Source: Catenuloplanes indicus (lineage in GTDB: Bacteria > Actinomycetota > Actinomycetes > Mycobacteriales > Micromonosporaceae). Taken from it: a stretch of DNA of 64,000 nt. Position numbers and translations under genes: made by a program. Below, piece by piece: positions 1 to 7,684 of the stretch. The notes under the pieces were generated by a model. That model saw only the letters and a list, made by a program, of their open reading frames with translations, had not been told where the DNA came from and searched no databases. The stretch's first letter is position 1. Each line of letters opens with the position of its first letter. The stretch lies in the NCBI RefSeq assembly GCF_030813715.1, contig NZ_JAUSUZ010000001.1, positions 6,820,001 through 6,884,000 on the forward strand, written 5' to 3'.

Positions 1-53
1 GGCGAGTGCCTGCGGGTGTGGGGGGCCTGCGGGTGTGTGGCTCTGTGGCGGGG

Positions 54-986
54 CTAGGTGGCGGAGATGATGCGGTGGGCGCGGTCGATGGCGGCGTGCC
101 GCATGGTCCACAGGGTGTGCAGGCCGGCGCGGAGGTCGGGGGTGAGGGTCGCGGCCTCGGCGATGCGCTGGGCGGTGGTCACGGCCTCGTTCAGGCCGGT
201 GTCGTACTCGCAGGTCGCGTCGGCGCGGGCGACGGCCAGCTCGGACAGCGCGGTCTGCCGCAGCTCGGGGGTCAGCTCCGGGCCGGACGGCCGGGGGGCC
301 TCGACGAGGCGTTGTTCGATCTCGCGGCGCGGGTCCTGGAGGCTCCGGTAGGTGAATCCGGCCTCGTGCATGCACCGTGTCCAGGCGGCGATGCCCTGCT
401 GGTAGACGGCGTCCTGCTCGGTCCGGGACAGCACCAGGTTCGCGTAACCCTGGAAGGAGTAGTAGAGCCGGTCCCAGTCCGCGCCGTAGAGCTCGCTGCG
501 GGCCTCGGCCACGCATCCGTCGGTCGGTACCACCAGCGGGGTGCCGTCGGGCATGGTCAGGGACTGGCGGTTCTCCTCGGACCCGGTCAGCGCGGTGCGC
601 CATTCCTTCTGCTCCGCGCCGGTCATCGACTCGATGATGGGGGCGTTGGGATCGGGTGGCTGCGCGGCCGCGAGGAATTCGGCGGTCATGCCGTAGCCGT
701 CGGTGCGTGCCGTGGCCGGATCGAGCAGCCCGTACGGGTTGGCGGCGCTTGCCCTTTCGTGGTCCGTGCTCGGCGCCCGCTCGTAGCGCAGGCCGCGTGC
801 GGCCATGCAGTCCTGCACCAGCACCTGCGACGCGTCGTGGAGCAGCCGGGTCTCCTCGGCGGTGAACATCACGGCGCCGTCCAGCGGTCGTGGCGGTGGC
901 ACCTGACCGGGGGTGGTGCCGCCGGACGCCGTCAGGCATCCGGCGGCACCTATCGCCACCAAGAGAGAGGCGAGCCGGTGACGCAT
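54..986 (-). CDS. Secreted lipoprotein of unknown function
   Basis: I recognise no family. The protein (310 aa) opens with a basic, hydrophobic stretch ending in the lipobox GAAGC, so Cys17 should be lipidated and the rest exposed outside the membrane. The body is polar and largely helical, with a few scattered cysteines. The frame stays open upstream, but the ATG at 986 is chosen because it gives the lipoprotein signal directly; the upstream residues are Gln/Arg-rich and lie over the neighbouring gene. The start lies 5 nt after the stop of the I36-type inhibitor gene, so the two are probably co-transcribed and coupled. Confidence 0.7.
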   Translation of the reverse strand: MRHRLASLLVAIGAAGCLTASGGTTPGQVPPPRPLDGAVMFTAEETRLLHDASQVLVQDCMAARGLRYERAPSTDHERASAANPYGLLDPATARTDGYGMTAEFLAAAQPPDPNAPIIESMTGAEQKEWRTALTGSEENRQSLTMPDGTPLVVPTDGCVAEARSELYGADWDRLYYSFQGYANLVLSRTEQDAVYQQGIAAWTRCMHEAGFTYRSLQDPRREIEQRLVEAPRPSGPELTPELRQTALSELAVARADATCEYDTGLNEAVTTAQRIAEAATLTPDLRAGLHTLWTMRHAAIDRAHRIISAT

Positions 987-991
987 GCGGA

Positions 992-1366
992 TCACACGCA
1001 CCAGTCGTTCGACGCGACGTTCTTGTAGTAGACGGTGCCGCTGAGGTCCGGGGCGGTGTAGCCCCGCGGCAGGACGAAGCTGCTGCCGCTCCAGTTCAGC
1101 CCGCTGTAGATGCGGACGTTGCAGCTGTTGCCGTTGTTGTACAGCGACACGGCGTTGTTGAACTTGTTGTACTGCAGCAGGTTCGCGTTGTCGTCGGCGA
1201 CCCGGCCCGGGGTGCCACCGCCGTTGGCGCTGAGGTAGGCGCACAGGTCACCGCCGGCGCAGTCGGACCAGCCGGCGCTCGCCGACGAGGCGGTTCCGGC
1301 GGCCAGCGCCGCGGTCGCCACAACGGCCAGTGCGCCGCCGGCGATGGCCTTCTTGAGGATGTTCAT
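992..1366 (-). CDS. Secreted peptidase inhibitor, family I36-like (beta/gamma-crystallin fold)
   Basis: The 124-residue product has a classical signal peptide (KK at 5-6, long Ala-rich core, cleavage expected after ASA near residue 31). The mature part is about 93 residues with Trp, Gly, Asn, Cys and short beta-strand patterns such as NNAVSLYNN and WSGSSF, as in the Streptomyces metalloproteinase-inhibitor (SMPI, I36) family. It is probably exported and may inhibit a protease or serve as a wall-associated structural protein; inhibition is inferred from the family. The start at 1366 follows the strong Shine-Dalgarno GGAAGGGAG; a longer in-frame start exists 15 codons upstream. The lipoprotein gene follows 5 nt downstream. 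Confidence 0.75.
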   Translation of the reverse strand: MNILKKAIAGGALAVVATAALAAGTASSASAGWSDCAGGDLCAYLSANGGGTPGRVADDNANLLQYNKFNNAVSLYNNGNSCNVRIYSGLNWSGSSFVLPRGYTAPDLSGTVYYKNVASNDWCV

Positions 1367-1604
1367 CCCCACTCCCTTCCGTAGTGGTGAGCCGTGGGGC
1401 TCGAGCACCACTCTGGATCAGCGATCTTGCGCGCCTCTTGCGCGGACGATGCGTGCCGCAAGCGCCGGAGAAGCGCCGCGCATGCGCCGGTCACGTGCGA
1501 GGCCGGCGGTTCGCGGGGTGACCGCGGGGCTTCGCCAGGGGATAGAGTGGCGCCCATGCCTAGACGGCGCCGGCGCAAGCCGCCGCCCGTTACGGGGAGG
1601 CAGA

Positions 1605-2468
1605 ATGGATTGGGATTTTCGCCTGCTCGGACCACTGGAGATCCGGGCCCGGGGAATGTCCGTCGAGGTGTCGGCTGCCCGGCAGCGAGCAGTGCTGGTG
1701 ATTCTCCTGCTGCAAGCGGGCCGGGTCGTGGCCGACCGTCAACTCATCGAGCAGCTCTGGGGAGCGGATCCGCCGCTGAGTGCCCGTCAGACGCTGCAGT
1801 CACTGGTGTGCCGCCTGCGGCGCACCCTGGAATCGGTGCCGGAGGCCGAGCGCATCCTGCACACGCGTGCTCCGGGCTATCAGCTGGCGGTCGCTCCGTC
1901 CGCGGTGGACCTCAACCGGTTCCGCGCGCTCGTGGTGCGCGGCCGGGAGGCCCTGCGGCAGGGCGACGCCCGGGGCGCGGCCGACGATCTCGGCGCGGCG
2001 CTGCGGTTGTGGCGGGGTGACCCGCTGGCCGACGTGGCCGCGGCGGGGCTGCGGGAGTCCGTCGCGCACGGCGTCGCCGGCGAACGGCTGGACGCGGTCG
2101 AGGAGTGGGGCCGGGCGCAGCTCGGCCTGGGCCGCTATCAGGAGGCGGTGGTCGAGTTGCAGGCCGTCGGCGCGGCACATCCGCTGCGGGAGCGGCTGCA
2201 CCACCTCCTGATGTGTGCGCTCTACGGCGTGGGCCGGCAGGCCGAGGCGCTGGCCACCTATCGGGTGTTGCGCAGGCGGCTGATCGCCGACCTGGGCGTG
2301 GAACCGAGCCGTGAGCTGAGCGAGTTGCACGCCCGCATGCTCAACCACGACGAGTCGCTGCGGCTGTCCTTCGATCCGGTGCGGCCCAGGCCGTCCCGGA
2401 CGATGACCGCGCAGCGGCGGGTGTTCACGGCACGCCGTGCGCGGCGGTCGGTGCTGCGTCACCGTTGA
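1605..2468 (+). CDS. BTAD-domain transcriptional regulator (SARP/AfsR-like)
   Basis: A 287-aa regulator with an OmpR-type winged helix at roughly residues 8-95 (FRLLGPLEIR opening, then the recognition region around LWGADPPLS) followed by a bacterial transcriptional activation domain (about 100-250, ending DLGVEPSRELSELH). This is the SARP architecture, without the NB-ARC ATPase of full AfsR. The ATG at 1605 has GGGGAGG 4 nt upstream. SARPs usually activate nearby secondary-metabolite or secretion genes, but no biosynthetic cluster is visible here. It faces away from the inhibitor/lipoprotein pair and towards the ABC importer; either may be its target (inference). The C-terminal 25 residues are very Arg-rich. 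Confidence 0.85.
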   Translation: MDWDFRLLGPLEIRARGMSVEVSAARQRAVLVILLLQAGRVVADRQLIEQLWGADPPLSARQTLQSLVCRLRRTLESVPEAERILHTRAPGYQLAVAPSAVDLNRFRALVVRGREALRQGDARGAADDLGAALRLWRGDPLADVAAAGLRESVAHGVAGERLDAVEEWGRAQLGLGRYQEAVVELQAVGAAHPLRERLHHLLMCALYGVGRQAEALATYRVLRRRLIADLGVEPSRELSELHARMLNHDESLRLSFDPVRPRPSRTMTAQRRVFTARRARRSVLRHR

Positions 2469-2518
2469 CCGTTCGGCCCCGGGCCGTCGCCGTCCCGGGG
2501 CCGGGCGGTTCCCTCGCG

Positions 2519-2547
2519 TTGCCGTTGTATCGCCTCACTTCTATATT
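2519..2547 (+). promoter_or_regulatory. Predicted housekeeping-type promoter of the sugar ABC operon
   Basis: TTGCCG (2519-2524) and TATATT (2542-2547) are separated by 17 bp, a good match to the vegetative sigma-70 pattern. It lies 35 bp before the substrate-binding protein start. Predicted by pattern only. Confidence 0.5.
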
Positions 2548-2581
2548 CGCCGGTAGGCGCCGGCGAAAGTGGGGCACGACG

Positions 2582-3886
2582 ATGTTCAACCGATGCGTAC
2601 GGCTGGGACTGGTGGCACTGCTCGTCGCCGGCTGCGGCGGGGTCGGCGGGGCCGGTGGCGGGGACGGCGCCGCGGTGACGCTGACGATGATGGGCTTCGG
2701 GACGGGGGACGAGATCGCGCAGACCCGGTTCGACGCGGCGAACGCGCGCATCGCACCGGCGACCGCGACGGCGGCCGAGGGCAGCTTCGACGCGCAGCAG
2801 TTCCTGTCCGCGGTGGCGTCCGGGAAGCCGCCGGACCTGGTCTACATGGAGCGTCGGCTGCTGGGCACGTACGCGGCCAAGGGCGCGCTGATGCCGCTCG
2901 GTGACTGCGTGACCCGCGAGCGGATCGACGTGGCGGCGTTCCGGCCGGCCGCGGTGGCGGAGGCGACGCTGCGCGGCGAGCTGTACGGGCTGCCGGACTT
3001 CTACAACAACCGGGTCCTGATGATCAACGATGCGGTGGCGGGAGCGGCCGGGCTGGCGACGGACGACTGGGACGCGCTGGCAGCGAGTGCGCAACGGCTG
3101 ACCGTGACCGAGGCGGGGCAGCTGCGGCGGATCGGGTTCGACCCGAAGATCCCGGAGTTCCTGCCGATGTGGGCGCGGGCGAACGGCGCCGAGCTGGTCA
3201 GCGCGGACGGCCGGACCGCGCGGCTGGACGACCCTCGGGTGGCCGAGGCGCTGGAGTTCACGGTCGGGCTGATCCGGGCGCAGGGCGGCTGGGCCGCGTT
3301 CAAGTCGTTCCGCGACACGTTCGACTTCTTCGGCGCGCGGAACCAGTTCGCGAGCGGGCAGCTGGGCGCGTTCCTGATGGAGGACTTCTACCTGAACGTG
3401 CTGGCCGAGAATTCGCCGGAGGCGACCGTGACGGTGGCGCCGTTCCGCGGGCGGGACGGGAAGCCGGTCGACTGGATCAGCGGGAACGCGTGGGCGATCA
3501 CGGCCGGTGCCGCGCACCCGGATCAGGCCTGCCGGTGGATCGCCACGATGACGGCGAGCGAGACCTGGATCGCGGCGGCCCGGGCACGGGCGAAGGTGCG
3601 GGCGGACGCGGGCAAGCCGTACGCCGGGACGTTCACCGGCAACGTGCGCGCGGACGAGGTGATCTTCCGGGACGTGGTGCAGCCGACCGACGCGGTGCGG
3701 ACCGTGCTCGAGACGCAGGAGTCCGGGTTCGCGCTGCCGGCGATGGCGGCCGGTGAGGAGTTCAAGGCGGCCTGGCAGGACGCGGTCAACCGGGTGCTGG
3801 ACGGGCGGCAGTCAGCGGCGGAGGCGCTGGCGCAGGCGCAGCAACAGGCGCAGGCCGCGCTGGACGCGGCGAACCGCGGCACCTGA
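2582..3886 (+). CDS. ABC sugar-transporter substrate-binding lipoprotein
   Basis: A 434-aa extracytoplasmic solute-binding protein of the family-1 (MalE/UgpB-like) type. The N-terminus ends in the lipobox LVAGC (Cys18), which anchors it outside the membrane. The body shows family features: an early DFDAQQFLSAV-like region, PPDLVYMERR, the LYGLPDF hinge region, and the late ISGNAWAIT and PDQACRWIATM segments. It should capture a carbohydrate or carbohydrate-like ligand and hand it to the two permeases that follow; the ligand cannot be read from sequence. The ATG at 2582 gives the lipoprotein signal. Its TGA shares one base with the next ATG (TGATG), showing tight translational coupling. Confidence 0.9.
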   Translation: MFNRCVRLGLVALLVAGCGGVGGAGGGDGAAVTLTMMGFGTGDEIAQTRFDAANARIAPATATAAEGSFDAQQFLSAVASGKPPDLVYMERRLLGTYAAKGALMPLGDCVTRERIDVAAFRPAAVAEATLRGELYGLPDFYNNRVLMINDAVAGAAGLATDDWDALAASAQRLTVTEAGQLRRIGFDPKIPEFLPMWARANGAELVSADGRTARLDDPRVAEALEFTVGLIRAQGGWAAFKSFRDTFDFFGARNQFASGQLGAFLMEDFYLNVLAENSPEATVTVAPFRGRDGKPVDWISGNAWAITAGAAHPDQACRWIATMTASETWIAAARARAKVRADAGKPYAGTFTGNVRADEVIFRDVVQPTDAVRTVLETQESGFALPAMAAGEEFKAAWQDAVNRVLDGRQSAAEALAQAQQQAQAALDAANRGT

Positions 3887-4770
3887 TGGCGCGCCGCGAG
3901 ACGTGGGCCGCGTACGGCTTCCTGGCGCCCTGGATCATCGGTTTTCTGGTCTTCCTGGCCGGGCCGATGGCCGCCAGCCTGGTGCTGTCGTTCACCGACT
4001 ACGACGCGCTGACCGGCACCGCGTTCGTCGGCGCGGAGAACTACCGGACGCTGATCGCCGATCCACGGGTCCGGACGAGCCTCGGCAACACGCTCTTCTA
4101 CACGGCGCTGCACGTGCCGCTGACCATGGTGGTGTCGCTCGGGCTGGCGCTGCTGCTCCACCGCGCCGGGCGCCGGTCGGCCGGGTTCTTCCGGACCGTC
4201 TTCTACCTGCCCACGGTCACGCCGAAGGTCGCGGTCGGGGTGCTCTTCCTGCTGCTCTTCAACGGACAGTCCGGGCTGGTCAACCAGGTGCTCGGGCCGG
4301 TCGGTCCGGACTGGACCACGGACCCGGCGTGGATCAAGCCGGGGCTGGTGCTGATCGGCGCCTGGAGTCTGGGCAGCACCGTGATCATCTACCTGGCCGC
4401 GCTCCAGGACGTGCCCCGGGACCTGCACGAGGCGGCGCAGATGGACGGCGCGGGCGCGTGGGCGCGGTTCCGGGCGGTGACCGTACCGGCGATCAGCGGC
4501 GCGCTGTTCTTCACGCTGATCATCAACACGATCAGCTCGCTGCAGACGTTCGACGAAGTCTACACCGCGTTCTACGGCAGTGCGAACCAGCAGACCTACG
4601 GCAGCGACGCCGCGCTGTTCTACGTCGTCTACCTGTTCCAGCAGGCGTTCCAGTTCCTGCACATCGGGTACGCGTCCGCGCTCGCCTGGCTGCTTTTCCT
4701 GATCATCATGGCGGTCACGCTGGTGCAGGTCCGGCTGAGCCGCCGCTTCGTCCACTACGGGGGTGGCTGA
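3886..4770 (+). CDS. ABC sugar permease, MalF/UgpA type
   Basis: A 294-aa inner-membrane permease with about six transmembrane helices. The cytoplasmic EAA loop is clear at residues 182-191 (EAAQMDGAGA), the contact surface for the transporter's ATPase. It forms the translocation pore with the permease encoded immediately downstream. It overlaps the binding-protein stop by one base and is overlapped in the same way by the next gene, so the three genes form one operon. No ATP-binding subunit follows; in actinomycetes such importers often share an unlinked MsiK-type ATPase (known from Streptomyces, inferred here). Confidence 0.92.
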   Translation: MARRETWAAYGFLAPWIIGFLVFLAGPMAASLVLSFTDYDALTGTAFVGAENYRTLIADPRVRTSLGNTLFYTALHVPLTMVVSLGLALLLHRAGRRSAGFFRTVFYLPTVTPKVAVGVLFLLLFNGQSGLVNQVLGPVGPDWTTDPAWIKPGLVLIGAWSLGSTVIIYLAALQDVPRDLHEAAQMDGAGAWARFRAVTVPAISGALFFTLIINTISSLQTFDEVYTAFYGSANQQTYGSDAALFYVVYLFQQAFQFLHIGYASALAWLLFLIIMAVTLVQVRLSRRFVHYGGG

Positions 4771-5591
4771 TGGCGCGCCGCTGGCCGATCTGGACCGGGC
4801 TGGCGCTGGCCGCGGTCGTCTTCACGTACCCGTTCGCCTGGCTGGTCAGCGCGTCGCTGAAGCCGCGGCCGGACGTGTTCGACAACGCGTTTATCCCGCG
4901 CGAGTGGGCGCCGGAGAACTACGTGACCATCTGGTCCGCCGCGCCGGTGCTGACCTGGCTGACGAACAGCGTGGTGGTGGCGCTGGCCGCGGCCGGCACC
5001 GTGACGGTCTCCAGCGCGATCGTGGCGTTCGGGTTCGCCTACTTCCGGTTCCCCGGGCGGAACGCGCTGTTCGCGCTGGTGGTCGGCACGATGATGCTGC
5101 CCGGCGCGGTGACCATGATCCCGACGTACCTGATCTGGAACGAGCTGGGCCTGGCCACCACGCAGGTGCCGCTCTGGGCGCAGAACCTGTTCGGCAGCGC
5201 GTTCTACATCTTCCTGATCCGGCAGTTCTTCCTCGGCGTGCCACGCGAGCTGTTCGAGGCCGCGCGGGTCGACGGCGCCGGGTACTGGCGGCTGTTCTGG
5301 CGGATCGCGGTGCCGCTCTGCCGGCCCGCGCTGATCGTCACGTTCGTCTTCGAGCTGCGGGCCAGCTGGTCCGACCTGCTGCGACCGCTGATCTACCTAC
5401 GCGACCCGGCGCTGTTCACCATGCCGCGCGGCATGAAGGCGATCCTCGACCAGTTCGGCCAGGCGGGGGAGGCGCGCTGGGAGGTGGTGCTGGCCGGCGC
5501 GGTGCTCACCACCGTACCGATGATCGTGGCCTTTCTGCTCTGCCAGCGGTATTTCATCGAGGGCGTCGCCACGCAGGGCCGGAAGGGCTGA
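4770..5591 (+). CDS. ABC sugar permease, MalG/UgpE type
   Basis: A 273-aa permease, partner of the upstream MalF-like protein. The first transmembrane helix (residues 8-28), periplasmic loop and later helices match the MalG type, and the EAA loop lies at 163-171 (EAARVDGAG). The ATG overlaps the previous stop by one base. The next gene, an Hsp70-like ATPase, starts 14 nt downstream in the same direction, so the transcript probably continues into it. Confidence 0.92.
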   Translation: MARRWPIWTGLALAAVVFTYPFAWLVSASLKPRPDVFDNAFIPREWAPENYVTIWSAAPVLTWLTNSVVVALAAAGTVTVSSAIVAFGFAYFRFPGRNALFALVVGTMMLPGAVTMIPTYLIWNELGLATTQVPLWAQNLFGSAFYIFLIRQFFLGVPRELFEAARVDGAGYWRLFWRIAVPLCRPALIVTFVFELRASWSDLLRPLIYLRDPALFTMPRGMKAILDQFGQAGEARWEVVLAGAVLTTVPMIVAFLLCQRYFIEGVATQGRKG

Positions 5592-5605
5592 ATCTTGCGA
5601 TCGCT

Positions 5606-7288
5606 GTGCACACTGATCCGGTGCAGCTTGCCATTGATCTCGGTACGTCGACCACCGTCACCATGTCCGGCACCCAGTCGCTGATCATGGACTCCGCCGT
5701 CGCGGTCACCGCGGAGGGCACCATGCTGACCGGCCCGGACGCGCTCGCGGCCGACCCGGAACGGGTGGAGCGCCATCCGAAACTGCGGGTCGCGGACGGG
5801 GTGATCCGGGCCGGTGGGCGTGAGCTGCCGGTCGGCTACACGCTCGGCGCGCTCCTGCACCGCGCCGGCACCGGCGGCGACGCGATCACGCTCACCCACC
5901 CGGCCGCCTGGGGCCCGGCCCGGCTGGCGGCGCTGGCCGAGGCCGCGACCTGGGCCGAATTCTCCACGGTACGGATGGTGCCGGAGCCGATCGCGGCCGC
6001 GTTCCACCTGGTATCCACTCTCGGCCGTCCGGAGCCCGGCATCGCCGTCTACGACCTGGGCGCCGGGACCTTCGACGTCACGGTGGTCCGGTCCGGTCCG
6101 GACGGCCTGTCGATCGTGGCCACGGACGGGCTCGCCGACGCCGCCGGGCTGCACCTGGACGCGATCGTGGTCGGCATCGCGCGGCGGCTGACCGTGGACA
6201 CGGCGCCGGACGTGTGGGCGCGGCTCACCGGCCCGCAGACCGCGGACGACCGGCGGGCACAGCGGGACCTGTGGGATGCCGCGCGCACGGTGAAGGAGGA
6301 GCTGTCCACGCAACCGGCCGGGTGGCTGCGGGTGCCGATGCTGGCGACGCCGGTCGAGATCGGCCGCGCCGCGTTCGAGGCGGAGGCCACGCCGCTGCTG
6401 GAGCGCACGGTGGCGCTGACCGTGCAGACCGTGCAGCGCTCCGGGGTGCCGGTGACGGCGGTGCTGCCGGTCGGCGGCGGCGCCCGGATGCCGCTGGTGG
6501 CGTCGTTGCTGCACCGCGCGCTGGGCATCGCGCCGATCGCGGTGGAGGCGCCGGAACTGGTGGTGGCGCAGGGGGCACTGGCGATGCCGTGGGCGGTACC
6601 GGTCGCCGCGGCTTCCCCGGCCGCGGCACCCGTGCCGCAGCCCGCACCGAGTGGTTGGCAGCAGCCCGTGCCGGGCGGTTGGCAGCAGCCCGTGCCGTGG
6701 CAGGCCGTGCCGGGGCAGCCGGTGCCGGGGTATCCGCGCATCGAGACGGTCGAGATCGCGACCAACGCCGGGACCGGGATCACGCTGCGCTGGATCGACC
6801 GGGAGCCGGACGACGACGGCCGCGGCGGCACGCACGAGGAGCCGCGGTTCCTCGCCACCGGCGGCCGCGTCCAGGTGTTCGGCACCGCGGACGGCCTGCT
6901 CGCCTACCTGCACGGCGACGCCGCGCACGACCTCCGCGACCGCCCCGGCTTCGCCGAGTTCGCCCGCTGGGTCACGCCGCCCGTCCTGTTCCCGGCCCCG
7001 GACCACCGCTACGAGCTGGACCTGGTCGTCGACAACCTCGCCGGTGGCCGGGACGCCTGGATCCCGCAGCTGCTGCTCGGTGCCGGCACGATCGCGCGCG
7101 ACCTCTCCTACGCGCTCGACCTGGACGTCTGGACGCTGCTGGCCCCCGAGTCCCTGCTGGACGACTTCGACGAGGCGCTGCGCCGCAACAGCCGCTGGAA
7201 GCTCCGCGGTTTCGACCCGGCGCTCCTGATCCAGCACTGGCAGCAGGTCATCGACGAACTCGACGACGCGATCGATCACCACGCCTGA
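5606..7288 (+). CDS. Hsp70-like actin-fold ATPase with actinobacterial C-terminal domain
   Basis: A 560-aa protein. Residues 1-320 carry the Hsp70/actin nucleotide-binding signatures: phosphate 1 (LAIDLGTSTT), phosphate 2 (VYDLGAGTFDVTVV) and the adenosine motif (VLPVGGGARMPLV). The usual DnaK substrate-binding domain is absent. Instead there is a Pro/Gln/Trp linker near residues 340-370 with WQQPVP repeated, then an about 185-residue alpha/beta domain ending in an acidic helix, which I know only from actinobacterial proteins annotated as Hsp70-like or primosomal. The GTG at 5606 is the first plausible start; another GTG lies five codons on. It may be a regulatory or chaperone-like ATPase co-expressed with the importer; its role is unknown. 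Confidence 0.75.
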   Translation: MHTDPVQLAIDLGTSTTVTMSGTQSLIMDSAVAVTAEGTMLTGPDALAADPERVERHPKLRVADGVIRAGGRELPVGYTLGALLHRAGTGGDAITLTHPAAWGPARLAALAEAATWAEFSTVRMVPEPIAAAFHLVSTLGRPEPGIAVYDLGAGTFDVTVVRSGPDGLSIVATDGLADAAGLHLDAIVVGIARRLTVDTAPDVWARLTGPQTADDRRAQRDLWDAARTVKEELSTQPAGWLRVPMLATPVEIGRAAFEAEATPLLERTVALTVQTVQRSGVPVTAVLPVGGGARMPLVASLLHRALGIAPIAVEAPELVVAQGALAMPWAVPVAAASPAAAPVPQPAPSGWQQPVPGGWQQPVPWQAVPGQPVPGYPRIETVEIATNAGTGITLRWIDREPDDDGRGGTHEEPRFLATGGRVQVFGTADGLLAYLHGDAAHDLRDRPGFAEFARWVTPPVLFPAPDHRYELDLVVDNLAGGRDAWIPQLLLGAGTIARDLSYALDLDVWTLLAPESLLDDFDEALRRNSRWKLRGFDPALLIQHWQQVIDELDDAIDHHA

Positions 7289-7361
7289 CCTGCATTGCGG
7301 CAGCACCCCGGAGGTGGTGGCGCGTCCACAGGCCGGGCTGAGGCGTACCGCGCGGTGCGGA

Positions 7362-7559
7362 TCAGGTGAGGTCGAGCGCTCCAGTGGCGGCAAGGAGAGC
7401 CAGGACGGTGGGGATCGTCAGGGCGAAGGCGGCGGCTGCTGCTCTTACCCGCCCCGCCCAGGAGGTGTGCGGGAGGGCAGCGGCGATTGTGGCGACGACG
7501 ATCCCGACGAGCACTGCCACGACGACCAGCAGGATCCTTGTAGCCGACACATTGTTCAC
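7362..7559 (-). CDS. Small two-helix membrane protein
   Basis: A 65-residue protein with two predicted membrane helices (about 8-29 and 42-61) joined by a short basic loop (WAGRVR). The start chosen is GTG at 7559, preceded by GGGAGG with 7 nt spacing; a GTG ten codons upstream lacks a ribosome site. It is transcribed away from the HTH-NaeI nuclease gene, sharing a 125-bp intergenic region with palindromes. I do not recognise a family. Its position suggests co-regulation with the nuclease, and a membrane-effector or holin-like role is conceivable but unproven. Confidence 0.55.
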   Translation of the reverse strand: MNNVSATRILLVVVAVLVGIVVATIAAALPHTSWAGRVRAAAAAFALTIPTVLALLAATGALDLT

Positions 7560-7565
7560 TGAACA
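7553..7565. promoter_or_regulatory. 13-bp palindrome over the start of the small membrane-protein gene
   Basis: TGTTCA and TGAACA flank a single C and overlap the GTG start codon of the membrane-protein gene. Such a site would let a bound repressor block that gene; the HTH domain encoded next door is the obvious candidate (inference). Confidence 0.35.
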
Positions 7566-7626
7566 TCCTCCCGCTTGGTTGTTTGGCACAAGCGTGCCGT
7601 ACCGGTGGAAGCAAAGGAAGAGTAAG

Positions 7627-7647
7627 ATGAAGTTTCCTGAACTTCAT
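7627..7647. promoter_or_regulatory. Inverted repeat in the divergent promoter region
   Basis: ATGAAGTT (7627-7634) and AACTTCAT (7640-7647) form a perfect 8-5-8 inverted repeat in the unusually AT-rich stretch about 40 bp before the HTH-NaeI start. It is well placed as an operator for autoregulation. Confidence 0.4.
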
Positions 7648-7684
7648 TTTCTTTCGGTGAACAATTCGGCAATGAAGGAGTACG

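Noticed and set aside
6-1028. Long plus-strand frame over the lipoprotein gene
   Set aside because: Gly/Val-rich shadow of the minus-strand gene, with no family motif.
7314-7562. 82-codon plus-strand frame opposite the two-helix membrane protein
   Set aside because: No ribosome site, low-complexity Gly/Asp/Ser composition; the minus-strand frame has a Shine-Dalgarno and clear membrane helices.
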